A stretch of DNA of 15,000 nucleotides, from assembly GCA_015478945.1 (NCBI GenBank), contig JABUQX010099305.1, forward strand, positions 1 to 15,000, in the 5' to 3' direction. Positions within the stretch are counted from its first letter, which is position 1; each line of letters begins with the position of its first letter. The DNA comes from Trachelipus rathkii. Lineage: Eukaryota > Arthropoda > Malacostraca > Isopoda > Trachelipodidae. Position numbers and translations under genes: made by a program. The notes under the pieces were generated by a model, which was not told the origin of the DNA, ran no database searches, and was given only the letters and a program-made list of their open reading frames with translations. Shown here piece after piece: positions 1-10,446 of this stretch.

Positions 1-447
1 AGAATGAACTAAATTTACAAAATCGATCTAACTTTGCATCAAATATTTCACTCACTAAAACAAATCAGAAAAACCAACCCAATCATCTCCCAATCTTCCA
101 ACCTTGACACACAAGTAATAAAGTTCTCTCTGTCCTCTTTGACAAGGTTCAATGCAATCATGAACGAAAGGCTCGAGTGCCCCAGTGAACATATTTGAAG
201 TTAAATTTCCTACCCCATAGTGTTTTTAAAAAAAAAAAAAATTACTCACTTATATAAATTTAGCACCCTTTTTTTATTAATTTTTAATATCTTCATTTAC
301 TAGAATAAAGTTTTAATTTTTAAAATCCCGTTAATAAATATGCAGACTTCACCTCCGCTGCAATGTGTTTAAATTAAGATTATAATTGGCACAAGGAATA
401 CAAAATTAAAACTATATAACCTACGTAAGTAAGTTTTTAACGGACTG
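1..447. other. AT-rich intergenic sequence, no gene seen
   Basis: Unique AT-rich DNA with an A-run at about 228-241. I see no open frame of useful length, no tRNA-like fold and no recognisable transposon end. Confidence 0.6.
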
Positions 448-560
448 TATAATATTATATATATTATATATATTATATATATATAATATATACTATATAT
501 ATATATTATATTATATATTTATATATATATATATATAATATATATATATTACTATATATA
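448..560. repeat. Imperfect (TA)n microsatellite
   Basis: TA dinucleotides broken by frequent ATATT and TACTATA variants. The degeneracy suggests an older array than the cleaner one at 692-838. Confidence 0.9.
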
Positions 561-600
561 ATGATGCAGACGCTGGCGTATTTGAAAACTTCCGAGATGC

Positions 601-615
601 TTTTTTTTTTTTTTT
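601..615. repeat. Poly-T run (T15)
   Basis: Fifteen T in a row. It could be the tail of a minus-strand retroposon insertion, but no body or target duplication is visible beside it, so it is called only as a homopolymer. Confidence 0.85.
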
Positions 616-689
616 GTTGAAGCATATTTTTTATTTTTGCAACGCTCACTGATCGGGGATAAAATCGTAGTGTCCCGTTATAAATAATA

Positions 690-691
<2 letters not shown>

Positions 692-776
<85 letters not shown>

Positions 777-795
777 TTATATATATATAGATATA

Positions 796-838
<43 letters not shown>
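692..838. repeat. (TA)n microsatellite
   Basis: About 147 bp of nearly pure TA with a few breaks (AATAATA near 732, GATATATATTT near 790). It is followed by a short GTGCTTGTGTGTGCGTACGTG stretch at about 839-860, that is, a TA to TG compound array. Confidence 0.95.
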
Positions 839-839
<1 letters not shown>

Positions 840-905
840 GTGCTTGTGTGTGCGTACGTGTATAATATTGCCTAACCCTCATTGAATTAATTTTCCATTC
901 TCTGA

Positions 906-917
906 GGGGGGGGGGGG
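906..917. repeat. Poly-G run (G12)
   Basis: Twelve G in a row on the + strand in otherwise AT-rich sequence. The length is prone to sequencing error. Confidence 0.85.
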
Positions 918-1122
918 AACTTTCAATGACACTTCATAAAAAAAATGCAGTTTCAAGTTTTGTTGACCAAAGCGTCTATTTTTATTTTTATTTTCGCTTA
1001 TTTCTTTTTTTTAAACAATGAATTGGTTCAAACTCCAAAATGCTGACGTAGCTATACCTTTAGACCTCTGCGCTCATTTCAACCTAATATTTTCATGCCC
1101 ATAATGGAAAAAGTTCTTCGTT

Positions 1123-1156
1123 CTTATTATTATTATTATTATTAATATTATTATTA
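1123..1156. repeat. (ATT)n microsatellite
   Basis: About eleven TTA/ATT triplets with one interruption (AATATT near 1144), lying 30 bp upstream of the long (GA)n array. Confidence 0.9.
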
Positions 1157-1183
1157 AGATCAGAGAAACGAAAGAACAGAAGA

Positions 1184-1186
<3 letters not shown>

Positions 1187-1277
<91 letters not shown>

Positions 1278-1291
1278 AGAGAAAGAGAGAA

Positions 1292-1335
<44 letters not shown>

Positions 1336-1346
1336 AGAGAAAGAGA

Positions 1347-1425
<79 letters not shown>
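1187..1425. repeat. (GA)n polypurine microsatellite with GAGAAA hexamer block
   Basis: An uninterrupted 239-nt purine tract on the + strand. Most is (GA)n, with a GG break near 1238 and AAGAA breaks near 1273-1300. At about 1326-1360 it has a regular six-base period of the form GAGAAA. The tract yields frames coding Arg-Glu repeats on + and Ser-Leu repeats on -; these follow from the repeat and are not genes. Confidence 0.97.
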
Positions 1426-1427
<2 letters not shown>

Positions 1428-1769
1428 AACATTATGTATATGATAAAACCCCAATGAACCCCGTTCTTTCCCACTCATGAATTTAATATTCTCCTCTTTC
1501 TTTCCTCGACACACATCCACACAGACACTACCTCAGTTCTTTCATCTTTCACACGTCCAAGGCTGACACCATCTTATAAACAAAGCCGCACAAAACACAG
1601 AAATTCGCTTCAACTTTTTAACAAGTTTTTCAGAACTTTTTTTTTCTTCCTTTTTTTCTGTCCAACGCTGCAGTTTTTAATCACGGAAAAAAAATGACAA
1701 ACTTTGACAGGGGAAATTAAAAAATACAATCCGAAATTTCTAGATTTCATAAAAAATTCTCTTAATTCT
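1426..1769. other. Unique intergenic sequence, no gene seen
   Basis: A gap between two GA arrays with several T-runs (about 1637-1660). I see no coding or RNA signal. Confidence 0.55.
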
Positions 1770-1920
<151 letters not shown>

Positions 1921-2117
1921 CAATTTGCTAATATTGGATAATACTAGTTACAGAAAGTAAGTTTTTACCAAGATGGAACTTTTAATTTAAAAAAAAGTAG
2001 ATATTTTGCCTTTCTAGGAACTGTTGTTTCCCGTTAAGTCAAGGTAATAAATAATCATAAGCTTAAACCTTTGAATCACCTTTTCAAAGGCCATCAAACA
2101 ATCCGCATACACATCCT

Positions 2118-2412
2118 TTAAAGGTTAAACACGGATATGAAAAGGAATAAAATGTCGCTTAAAGGTCCAACACATGCACAAACGCAACGAAATGTTATTT
2201 AAAGGTCCGACCCATACACAAAAAGCAACAAAATCTCTCTTAAAAGTTCAACAAAGGGACAAAACCCAACGAAATGTCCAAAGATTCAACACAGACAAGA
2301 TCCAACACGGACATGAAATACGTCCCCCCATTAAAGTTAAACATAGATACGAAACAACGAAACGTCACAATAAAGGTATAACACAGACACGAAACACAAC
2401 GAAACATCACAA
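2118..2412. repeat. Degenerate ~40-bp minisatellite, about 7 units
   Basis: Units begin at the TTAAAGGT-like motif near 2118, 2159, 2199, 2240, 2278, 2331 and 2370, so spacing is 39-41 bp except for one unit of about 52 bp. The shared order within a unit is TTAAAGGTYCAACACA, then RACACGAAACNCAACGA, then AATGTC. The long unit (2278-2330) carries an internal duplication of CAACACRGACA. A weaker extra unit may begin near 2082. An 81-codon open frame crosses the array, but its protein resembles nothing I know and I do not call it coding. Confidence 0.8.
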
Positions 2413-2419
2413 TGAATGA

Positions 2420-2729
2420 AAAAAAGACTCAAAGAATAATGTACTCCAAAGGAATCAATATATAAGACCTGTATTTAGAATTAAGGAGATGCAGAAAACG
2501 GTCGGCTTCCCTTCCGCGTCACAAGTGACATTATGGATGTTAAGAGCCAGCTGCGATTCCAGACGTTTTTTTTCAAGACGCCGAAGCCTGAGACAAACTT
2601 TTTTTTTTTCTTCTACTTCGGGCTCCACATACCAATTTTCTCGTTTGAACGAAAAGGAGAAACTCATTTATGTAACGTCAAAAAACTTATTCAGACTTTA
2701 TGGATAAGATTTTTATATATTGACATTGT
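2420..2729. other. Unique intergenic sequence, no gene supported
   Basis: Short open frames overlap on both strands (2455-2667 on -, 2489-2707 and 2533-2793 on +). None has recognisable domain content, and the last simply runs into poly-Asn from the AAT array. Confidence 0.5.
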
Positions 2730-2730
2730 A

Positions 2731-2793
<63 letters not shown>

Positions 2794-2821
2794 TAATTTA
2801 ATAAATAAATAATAATAATAA
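2730..2821. repeat. (AAT)n microsatellite
   Basis: About 60 bp of perfect AAT triplets followed by a degenerate AATAA/TAAATA tail. Confidence 0.95.
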
Positions 2822-3126
2822 AAATACAAAACATAACCGTTAATAGCGTATGAAGTCATTATTGTTAAAATAAAAAGAAAATTATATTTATAAAAAAATT
2901 ACAGTTAACACCACCACTACTTATAGTGATTAAAAAAAATTATTTCTACTTCAAAGGCCATTTCTGAATTCTCATGAAAGTACAAATATAAAATGTAAAG
3001 TACAAACCCTCATAGTTGTACAGGTAGAAGCGTGAAGTTAAAGCTACTTTAGCTACATTTAAGAAACTGAAGCTGGTACTAAAATGTTTTTAACATCCTG
3101 GATATTATTGAAGCTAAGATACCGGA

Positions 3127-3148
3127 TTTTTTTTTTTTTTTTTTTTTT
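3127..3148. repeat. Poly-T run (T22)
   Basis: Twenty-two T in a row after ACCGGA. No retroposon body is recognised beside it. Confidence 0.85.
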
Positions 3149-3201
3149 GAGTCCAGAAAATTAAGAGGTATTTTTTACGTTCACTTTTAAAAATTGTAAA
3201 A

Positions 3202-3575
3202 ACAAACAAAGTCCTAATAATGAAAACAAAATCATTCTAATGAATAAATAAATTTCTAATGAACAACAGAAATTCTACTAATGAACAAACAAAAGTCATG
3301 TTGAACAAAGTGCTTCTAATAATTTAAGCAAAGTCCTTCCCCAATGAACAAACAAAAAATCCACATGAACAAACAAAGATTTCCTAATGGAAGAAAGATT
3401 TCCTAATGGACAAAGACATCCTAATGACAAAGACATCCAAATGAACAAAGACTTCCTAATGGACAAAGACATCCAAATGAAAAAAAGACATCCAAATGAA
3501 CAAAGGCTTCCTAATGAGCAAAGCCTTCCTAATGAACAGACTTCCTAATGAACAAAGTCCTCCTAACAAACAAAT
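3202..3575. repeat. Degenerate 18-bp minisatellite, about 19 units
   Basis: The consensus unit on the + strand is TTCCTAATGAACAAAGAC (18 bp). The CTAATG or CAAATG anchor recurs at 3384, 3403, 3421, 3438, 3456, 3474, 3493, 3511, 3529 and 3545 with spacing 16-19 bp, and a decayed unit follows at 3563. From 3202 to 3383 the units are longer (about 20-22 bp) and more diverged. TAA and TGA occur in the unit, so the array cannot be coding on this strand. Confidence 0.88.
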
Positions 3576-3831
3576 AAGACAGCATAGTATGACAACTGAA
3601 GCAAACCGGCAATCACGAATTCAAACATAACAAATTACTCTTACGCGAGATGAAACACAAACGAAAACCATAGTTTTAAATTCAATGCCGATACGCTTCG
3701 GAAGAAGATAATTGAAATTTACTGCTGGTGCATCACCTCCTCCTCCTGGTGCGGTGCGGAGCGGTGCACAAAAATCCGGTGCTTGGCCAACTCTACGTCT
3801 TAGGAAAAGTTCTAAAAAAGTACTAGACTAA
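3576..3831. other. Unique intergenic sequence
   Basis: It holds a GC-richer patch at about 3732-3775 with CTCCTCCTCCTGG and GGTGCGGTGCGGAGCGGTGC, a short imperfect GGTGC/GGAGC direct repeat. No gene is seen. Confidence 0.5.
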
Positions 3832-3960
3832 ATATATATATATTTATATATAATTATATATATTATATATATTATTATATTATATATATATATCTATATC
3901 TATATATTATATATACTATATATAATATATATACTATATATATATATATACTAGTTATAT
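3832..3960. repeat. Imperfect (TA)n microsatellite
   Basis: TA repeats with many TTA and CTA interruptions, for example TATCTATATCTATATA near 3891-3905. Confidence 0.9.
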
Positions 3961-3971
3961 GATACAGGAAA

Positions 3972-3998
3972 GGGCGGGACGATGAGGGGGGAAGGGGG
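3972..3998 (+). other. Predicted G-quadruplex motif
   Basis: Four G-runs of at least three: 3972-3974, 3976-3978, 3986-3991 and 3994-3998. The loops are 1, 7 and 2 nt, which satisfies the usual G3+N1-7 rule. It lies 12 bp after a (TA)n array in a locally G-rich patch. Confidence 0.7.
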
Positions 3999-4147
3999 AT
4001 CGATGCAGCTGAACAAACGAACGCAGTAAACCTGAGAATAGAGAGAGCCTTACAAGACTGCCAACAATAAGACTTAAAAATATTATTTTTGTTTTTATAT
4101 CCTTTAACAATGACAGGAACTAAAAGGGGTTAATTTATTATTATTAT

Positions 4148-4281
<134 letters not shown>

Positions 4282-4284
4282 TTC

Positions 4285-4357
<73 letters not shown>

Positions 4358-4374
4358 TATTATTATTATTATTA
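4285..4374. repeat. (TTA)n microsatellite
   Basis: About 90 bp of TTA triplets with one break (ATATTA near 4353). The poly-Ile/Asn frame on the - strand here is a product of the repeat. Confidence 0.95.
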
Positions 4375-4547
4375 AAGTTTCCACTTTGTATTTTCAATTT
4401 ATTAAAAAAAGTTTTTGAGTTTATAAGAAACAAAATGAGACGCATTTTAAAAAGGACAAAATTCAAAAAATAATAATAATTCTGCAACAAAAAAACAAAC
4501 AAGGGAGAATTTTTTATTTTTCAAAAAGCGAAGAAGAGAAAGAAGAG

Positions 4548-4590
4548 AATGGGGTGTGTGTGTCGCGGGGGGTGATTGGGGGGAGTGAAA
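4548..4590 (+). other. G-rich patch with GT repeat
   Basis: G-runs at 4551-4554, 4567-4572 and 4578-4583 are separated by a GT stretch of about 12 nt and by 5 nt. It does not meet the strict G-quadruplex rule because one loop is too long. Confidence 0.5.
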
Positions 4591-5644
4591 AACTTAAAGT
4601 GAGATATAAATTTTGGAGAAAAACGAAGAAAAAAACAAAAACATTCATTCTAATTCTTGTCAGAAGGAAATTCATTTGCCTAACAAGATAGTTGCCTCAA
4701 ATAGATGGGCGGAGCAGGTGTGTGATGTATGAGTAGGTATATGTTGTGTGTGTGTGAAAGAGAAAGGTACATCAGGTGCATCCGAAGAGCTTCACCCAAT
4801 AATAAACATTCATATTTGCACTGAGGAACCAATCACACATTCAAATTAACCGGATTTTCTGTGAAATCGACGTATCCGAAAATAAATGGGAAGTAAATAT
4901 CTACAATTACTGTCTTCACGGATATAAGAAACTTAGCATACACACACACACACTTGACAAAAACCGATCAAAAAGAGTATGATCTTAACCGTCGCTTCGA
5001 TCTCCCATTGGGAATGTTTGACACTGGCAGATATCCTGAAATGTCACGAATCTCGTGCCATTCCACCTTTGTTATTTATGAATAATTTTTTTTTTTTAAG
5101 GTTATAAATTAATATGTAAATGCTACAATTACTAATTAATTTTACACTTAGTTTTAGTTCTAGTAACTGAAAGATGAATATCAAGTCAGTTACAGACTTA
5201 CAGTCTCAAGTTTAACTTAAGGGCTGTGACTGACTACAAGCTTTGAGATTTAAATAGTGCTGTTGCCTGTTAGCCAGACTGTGATAATTAATCAGTCCTA
5301 TCATGCTTTGGCTATGAAACCAATCACCTACTTTCTAGGTTACAGCTATTAAGTCTGAACTATAGAGAACTAACTTACCAACTTCACAAAGCCTCAGATT
5401 ATAGTAGTGACAATGTTCGTTAAATAATATAAATTTAAATATATTACTTAATTACTTTTACTTACGGTATGTCTATTATATCATGACTATCAATAACACG
5501 TAACAATAGCAATACAATTTACCTTTACAAGTTTACCCATGAGGCAATGCATTCATTCAGCAAGTGCTGAAGAAGCGGGACTCCAAATAAATATTTAGTT
5601 TGTAAATTTTACACCTATTTATTAATTAATTTGTAAATTAACGG
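4591..5644. other. Unique AT-rich intergenic sequence, no gene seen
   Basis: About 1 kb with only minor simple repeats: (GT)n near 4745-4755, (CA)n near 4938-4952 and a T-run near 5089-5098. I read it on both strands and found no open frame, tRNA-like fold or transposon end that I could support. Confidence 0.6.
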
Positions 5645-5658
5645 AAATGATGTTGCCA

Positions 5659-5674
5659 AAAAAAAAAAAAAAAA
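5659..5674. repeat. Poly-A run
   Basis: About sixteen A in a row, followed after 75 bp by the long (TA)n array. Confidence 0.8.
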
Positions 5675-5746
5675 TTATTAAGCATTTTGCTTTTTCCCAT
5701 TGGGCTGATATTTTGGAGCCAACCCCTGCTTTTTTTTATAACCCTG

Positions 5747-5989
<243 letters not shown>

Positions 5990-6029
5990 ATATATAATTG
6001 ATATATTAATAAACCCCATAACATTTTAC

Positions 6030-6128
6030 CCATTTTATCCGGGTTTTTTTTCTCAATAAAACCCAGTTTTTTTTTAATAAAATTCGGGTGGGCTGGGCAA
6101 TTTAAAAAAAAAAAAAAATTTTTTTTTG
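6030..6128. repeat. Cluster of T and A homopolymers
   Basis: Runs of T, T, A and T (about 6043-6050, 6067-6075, 6103-6117 and 6119-6127) lie between short unique segments. The adjacent A and T runs near 6103-6127 form a potential hairpin. Confidence 0.7.
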
Positions 6129-6508
6129 CAAACCTGCTAGTCATACCTGGAAAACTCCTCTCTTTTCCTATTTCCTTCTACTTTTATACTTTCAATTTTC
6201 AAAGGCCGAATATCGTAGCATGTCGGAAATTAATTCAGTTAACTTTTAAGTAACTAACTGGGTGTTCAATTTGCAAAATTCTTGACAAGTTTACACTATT
6301 TCCCATTTAACTAAAACACTATCATTTAACTAACGCTACTTTAATAGCACGAAAGGCACTTTTCAAAATGGGATTGGATGCAAGTCATGCATACAAATTT
6401 ATTTGTTCGGAGATAAAAATTCGAAGCGTAACGTTATTTCTCACAGAGGTCTACATACTATACGATGCAACATTTGCTTACACAATGAATGAAATTATAC
6501 TATAGCAA
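6129..6508. other. Unique AT-rich intergenic sequence, no gene seen
   Basis: No gene, RNA or mobile-element signal found. Confidence 0.55.
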
Positions 6509-6569
6509 TTATATATATATATATAGTATATAATATATATATATATAATACAGATAAATATATAATATA

Positions 6570-6624
<55 letters not shown>
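6509..6624. repeat. Imperfect (TA)n microsatellite
   Basis: TA repeats with interruptions such as ATAGTATATAATA and CAGATAAATA. Confidence 0.9.
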
Positions 6625-6627
<3 letters not shown>

Positions 6628-6656
6628 TGCGACTGCAGTAACTTTTTACTACTCGT

Positions 6657-6822
6657 CGTCCTCTCTCTCTCTCTCTCTCTCTTCTCTCTATATATATATA
6701 TATATATAAATATATATTATTATATCATATATATACTATACTATATATATAGTATATACTATATATTATACTATATATTATATAATAATATTATATACTA
6801 CTATATATATATATATACATAT
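6657..6822. repeat. Compound (CT)n-(TA)n microsatellite
   Basis: A pyrimidine tract of about 33 nt (6657-6689) passes directly into (TA)n. The TA part carries repeated TACTATA/TATAGTA motifs, so many short inverted repeats can form. It is the only long GA/CT array with its purines on the - strand. Confidence 0.9.
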
Positions 6823-7323
6823 AGCGTCGGGCATTGATTAAGTACTTGAGATATTCCTGCTAAATCGTTTTTTATGTAACTACTTTCTTTAAAAGGCCAA
6901 CATTAATTTTATTTAGTATTGGTTTTATAGTTTTTATAATAACTAGAATTTTTTTTTATAATTCTTAAGTATTTAATTATCCTCTTAACCATTTTTATTT
7001 GTTTTAATTACATATAGTTTTTTTATAAAAATCCTCTGTGATTTTTAAAGTATGTAATTTAACATTATATTGTTAGAACTTCAGAGTTAATACAAATTTT
7101 GGTGTTCTTAAATTGAGACACGTTTCCGATCCCCGCTCTTTGTTAGCAGAGATGCCGCCATTACTAATGGGTTAAAAGCGTTATTTAATAGGGTTTATTC
7201 TTATATTTTTCGTTTTAATTTTGCATAATCTTTTATATTTATTATGTACTAATTTCAAAAAAATAAGAAAATTTTATCGTAACATTATGAAATTTGCAAA
7301 AATAGATAGTTTCTATAATGTTA
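6823..7323. other. Unique AT-rich intergenic sequence, no gene seen
   Basis: About 500 bp with T-runs but no recognisable feature. Confidence 0.55.
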
Positions 7324-7351
7324 ACTCGTGCTGAGCACGAGTAGCACGAGT
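7324..7351. repeat. Hairpin with a third half-site copy
   Basis: ACTCGTGC (7324-7331) and GCACGAGT (7335-7342) form a perfect 8-bp inverted repeat around TGA. A second GCACGAGT follows directly at 7344-7351. The result is one inverted and one direct copy of the same 8-mer within 28 bp of otherwise AT-rich DNA. Confidence 0.75.
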
Positions 7352-7367
7352 GCAGGAGTCGCCTCTG

Positions 7368-7587
7368 ATTATATATATATATATAACTAGTATATATATA
7401 GTATATATTATAATATATATATATATATATTATATATATATATATATATATTATAAGAATATATATATATATATACCTTTATTATATATTATTATTTATT
7501 TATTATATATAATATATAATATATATATATATATATATACTATATATATATATATATATATATAATTATATATATATATATATATTA
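7368..7587. repeat. Imperfect (TA)n microsatellite
   Basis: About 220 bp of TA with CTAGTA, AAGAATA and TTATTATTTATT breaks. Confidence 0.92.
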
Positions 7588-7629
7588 CCTCCTCGAAGAT
7601 CTTTTTAGGAAGCTCAGGTACTATTCCAA

Positions 7630-7852
7630 AATCTGAAAAAAAAATAAAATAAAATAATTAATAATAATAATTACATTCAAAATATTATATTCAGAAATTA
7701 AAAATTATATTATTAAATTTAAAATAGTAACATACAAATATAATAACTATAATATGAATAATACTGACAAATATATAATTCAGATAATAAATAATAATCA
7801 ATAATTAATAAATAATAATGGACTAATACTACTACTGCTACTACTAATTAAT
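7630..7852. repeat. AT-rich low-complexity DNA with short (ACT)n
   Basis: AATAATT-type low-complexity sequence ends in ACTACTACTGCTACTACTAA (about 7826-7848). No gene seen. Confidence 0.7.
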
Positions 7853-7956
7853 TCCACGAAATTTAAAAATCTCCCTTAAATTTGTTATTAACACAGCGTT
7901 TTCTTAACGTTCAATATTTTTCATTTCAACAGACTTCAATTAAGAACATTTTTTTT

Positions 7957-7972
7957 GGAGAAAGAGAGGAGA

Positions 7973-8018
<46 letters not shown>

Positions 8019-8028
8019 GGGAGAGGAA

Positions 8029-8065
<37 letters not shown>

Positions 8066-8072
8066 AGAGAGA
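7957..8072. repeat. (GA)n polypurine microsatellite
   Basis: An unbroken 116-nt purine tract with GGAGAGG and GGGGAGAGGAAAGGG interruptions. A 67-codon frame through it is Arg-Glu repeat and is not coding. Confidence 0.95.
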
Positions 8073-8167
8073 TCCAAGGAGGTAAAATCTTGGAAGTATT
8101 TAATTAAATGAAATTATTTTTTCGTTTTAATTAAGATAAAAACCCCTTGAGTAATTTTTTTTTTAAC

Positions 8168-8168
8168 A

Positions 8169-8205
<37 letters not shown>

Positions 8206-8251
8206 ATATTATATATATATATTATATTATATATATATACTATACTAATAT
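8168..8251. repeat. (TA)n microsatellite, left flank of the LTR element
   Basis: TA repeats, clean at first then with TTATA and CTATACTA variants, run up to the left LTR edge. TA resumes beyond the right LTR, so the two tracts are probably halves of one target array. Confidence 0.9.
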
Positions 8252-8846
8252 TGCACGGTAATTGCAATGTTTGCGAACAGGCAGATTAGAATAAGTAATT
8301 AAATAGAATGAGGAGCTGAATTGATGAAAGTTTCTTCTGCTTTTTGAAATTTTATTAATAATGCACGTGAAAATAAATGATGACAGATGATATAATCAAT
8401 TGTGTAATCAACATAATAGCAATGGATAATTCATCTTAGAACACAGATAATATGGCACATAATTGGATATATCATGGCAATTCCTGCCGGCTAAATGATC
8501 TGATTCGGCACTTAGGCATGTAATTTTGATATGCTGCCAGAATTGGTATAAAATCGATTTGTTTAACTTGAGCAATTAAATGGTAATTTTTATAACAATA
8601 GGAATTCACTATGATTATTATAATAATAGTTATTCAATAGGCTTGAATATAGGAGAAGCTGCGTCGATGCAGCCTCTCGCCACGCCAGATCTTAGCGGAA
8701 TCTCCACTATCAGGCATCCAGGATGCCTTCTACCCGTTACAATGTTCGGATGCTCTCTTCGCCACCTAGCCGGTGGAACAAAATATCAATTTTAAATATA
8801 ATAAGCAAGTATGTTTTGTATGTGAAATGTAAATTTCTCACATTCA
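8252..8846 (-). repeat. 3' LTR (left copy)
   Basis: A direct repeat of 11463-12044. Matching landmarks are GCAGATTAGA (8281 and 11492), GACAGATGAT (8382 and 11592), ATAATAGCAATGGATA (8413 and 11624), TTTGTTTAA with TAATTAAAT nearby, and AATTTCTCA close to the right edge. It opens with TG (8252) and closes with CA (8845-8846), though the right edge could lie up to 6 bp further. TTTATT at 8351-8356 gives AATAAA on the element's strand, a possible polyadenylation signal. A 5-bp hairpin (GCTGC/GCAGC, 8658-8673) has a differently sequenced counterpart in the other LTR. Confidence 0.78.
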
Positions 8847-8860
8847 ATGCTACCCCCCCG
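8847..8860 (-). other. Polypurine-tract-like G run beside the 3' LTR
   Basis: C7 on the + strand (8853-8859) gives CCGGGGGGGTAGC on the element's strand, ending within about 6 bp of the LTR edge, where the plus-strand primer of an LTR element is expected. It is short and could be chance. Confidence 0.5.
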
Positions 8861-9774
8861 GCATCAACAGTTTGCAAAACAGGAGAGAAGAAAGCTTCCT
8901 CTGTGATAATTGCAAAATGTTTGAAATTTCGACACAATAACCTTTATAATCTATTTATAATTATCACATAATAAGCAATAGAAAGAATAGAACAAGAAAG
9001 ACACTACAATAGCCAAAAAGAAGAAGAATATATTTCCATATTAGAACGCCATTAATGACTACTATAGTAAAGTTTATTTTACCCCCGTCATGTAATTTTC
9101 AGCAGATTTCCAATATATTACAATTTCTTCATCCTCATTAACCATTTTCGTCTGTTTCTATTTTTCATTCTCTTTAGTCTTTCAAACAATTCTTTCAATA
9201 AGAACTTACAAAATTTCTCTAGGGTAAATCTAGCTTTTGCCGACGTTAGGAGGAATCTTTGGTAGCTTCAAATTGAAATTATCATTATCTAGAATTAAGG
9301 AATAGATTCTTCCTTCTATATGTTTTTTGTTGTTTTTTTTTCTATTTTGTTCTTTTTCTTCAATTAAAGAACAGCTTCTTCGTTTCTTTCTCTCTCTCTT
9401 TTTTTTTTTTTTTTTTTCCGAGAGAGCAGTTTTCGGTCAGCTGTGAATGGCTGTGACCTTGGGCACGCGAAACGAATCTTAACTCCGTTTTCTTCGATTT
9501 TTATTTTCATCTTTGTAACCTTAATTTTTGGGTAACTTTAAAATACTTTTATTAATTTTTAAATTTGAAATTTTTAGAGATAGTGTAATACCAACTAATT
9601 AAGGAGAGGAAATTTGAAAAGAGGTGGAAACTTTCCATGCACATTAAATAATTTGATATCATAATCTTGCACAATATAATAATGTTTACCAGGTATTACA
9701 CTGTTCCCACTTGTAGGGCAATAAGCTTTGTCTCATGTAGAGCTACTCGCTTTCACATTTTTCTGTTAAACCGC

Positions 9775-10275
9775 TAAAATAATTGGCATCAAAATTTTTA
9801 AATCATTATTATTAAGTAAATTTTTTAATTTTTAATACATTTGTCATTTCTAATTTTTTTTTTTTTTCATTTTTTTTTTTTCAATTTCACTTTTTACATA
9901 TTATATTGCTTTATTATTACAATAATTATTATGAACGAGACACAATTACAATCATAATTTCTACGTTGGGCGAAAGGAAAGTTTTTGCCTTCCAATTCAT
10001 CCTCAGCTATTCGGTAGACTTTGACGGCAGCCATCTTGGTGGCGCAAAATTAAGTGTATACGCGATAGCTTCGGCTGATAAGAAGCAGGCTTCCTCTCAC
10101 TCTACTCTAATTTAATAATAAAAATTATAATTGGCATGAAAATTATATAGAAAACCTTTATGTTTTATCATAAGTAATTACCTGCGTTACAACATTACTA
10201 TTGTCTAAAATTTTTAATTTTTGAATACATTTCAATTTTCTTAAATTTTTATTCCCTTTTTTTTTCATTATTATA
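9775..10275. repeat. Possible decayed internal duplication
   Basis: Two segments (about 9775-9900 and 10125-10275) each carry AATTGGCATNAAAATT, later an AATTTTTAATTTTT-like string leading to ATACATTT, and then T-rich sequence. The matches are AT-rich and gapped, so chance similarity remains possible. Confidence 0.35.
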
Positions 10276-10302
10276 ATATTTATTAACTACGCCACATCAT
10301 TC

Positions 10303-10376
10303 ACTTTTATTATTATTATTAATTTTTATTTTTAAATTCTATTACTATTTTTATTATTATTAATTATTATTATTAA

Positions 10377-10408
<32 letters not shown>
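10303..10408. repeat. (TTA)n microsatellite inside the LTR element
   Basis: Two TTA blocks (about 10308-10322 and 10379-10408) are joined by degenerate TTA/TTT sequence. They begin 38 bp downstream of the gag stop on the element's strand. Confidence 0.88.
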
Positions 10409-10410
<2 letters not shown>

Positions 10411-10446
10411 CAGTCTTACTAGTTACAAATTTCTTGTTGTTGTTGT

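Larger units (their letters stand above)
8861..10446. other. Internal non-coding part of the LTR element
   Basis: AT-rich sequence between the gag stop and the 3' LTR. It contains T-runs (about 9399-9418, 9857-9868 and 9871-9881), a CTCTCTC...GAGAGAG inverted repeat around one T-run (about 9387-9427) and a higher-GC island (9955-10105). Segments near 9775-9900 and 10125-10275 share ATAATTGGCAT then TTTTTAATTTTTRAATACATTT, suggesting a decayed internal duplication. No pol-like open frame is visible on either strand. Confidence 0.6.

Noticed and set aside
1074..1520. Open frames coding Ser-Leu or Arg-Glu repeats across the (GA)n array
   Set aside because: A GA dinucleotide repeat contains no stop in any frame, so such frames appear automatically; the flanking peptide is short and featureless.
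3202..3575. CRISPR-like array
   Set aside because: Units are 18 bp, contiguous and degenerate, without constant-length unique spacers, and the DNA is eukaryotic.
4551..4583. Second G-quadruplex motif
   Set aside because: Only three adequate G-runs fall within allowed loop lengths; the fourth is separated by a loop of about 12 nt.
9235..9300. Possible Gag or Pol remnant on the - strand (short LPKIPPNVGK-like peptide)
   Set aside because: It is only about fifteen codons before a stop, with no further matching sequence on either side.
9906..10115. 69-codon open frame on the + strand inside the LTR element
   Set aside because: It is antisense to gag, begins in a TTA-rich tract and has no recognisable motif.
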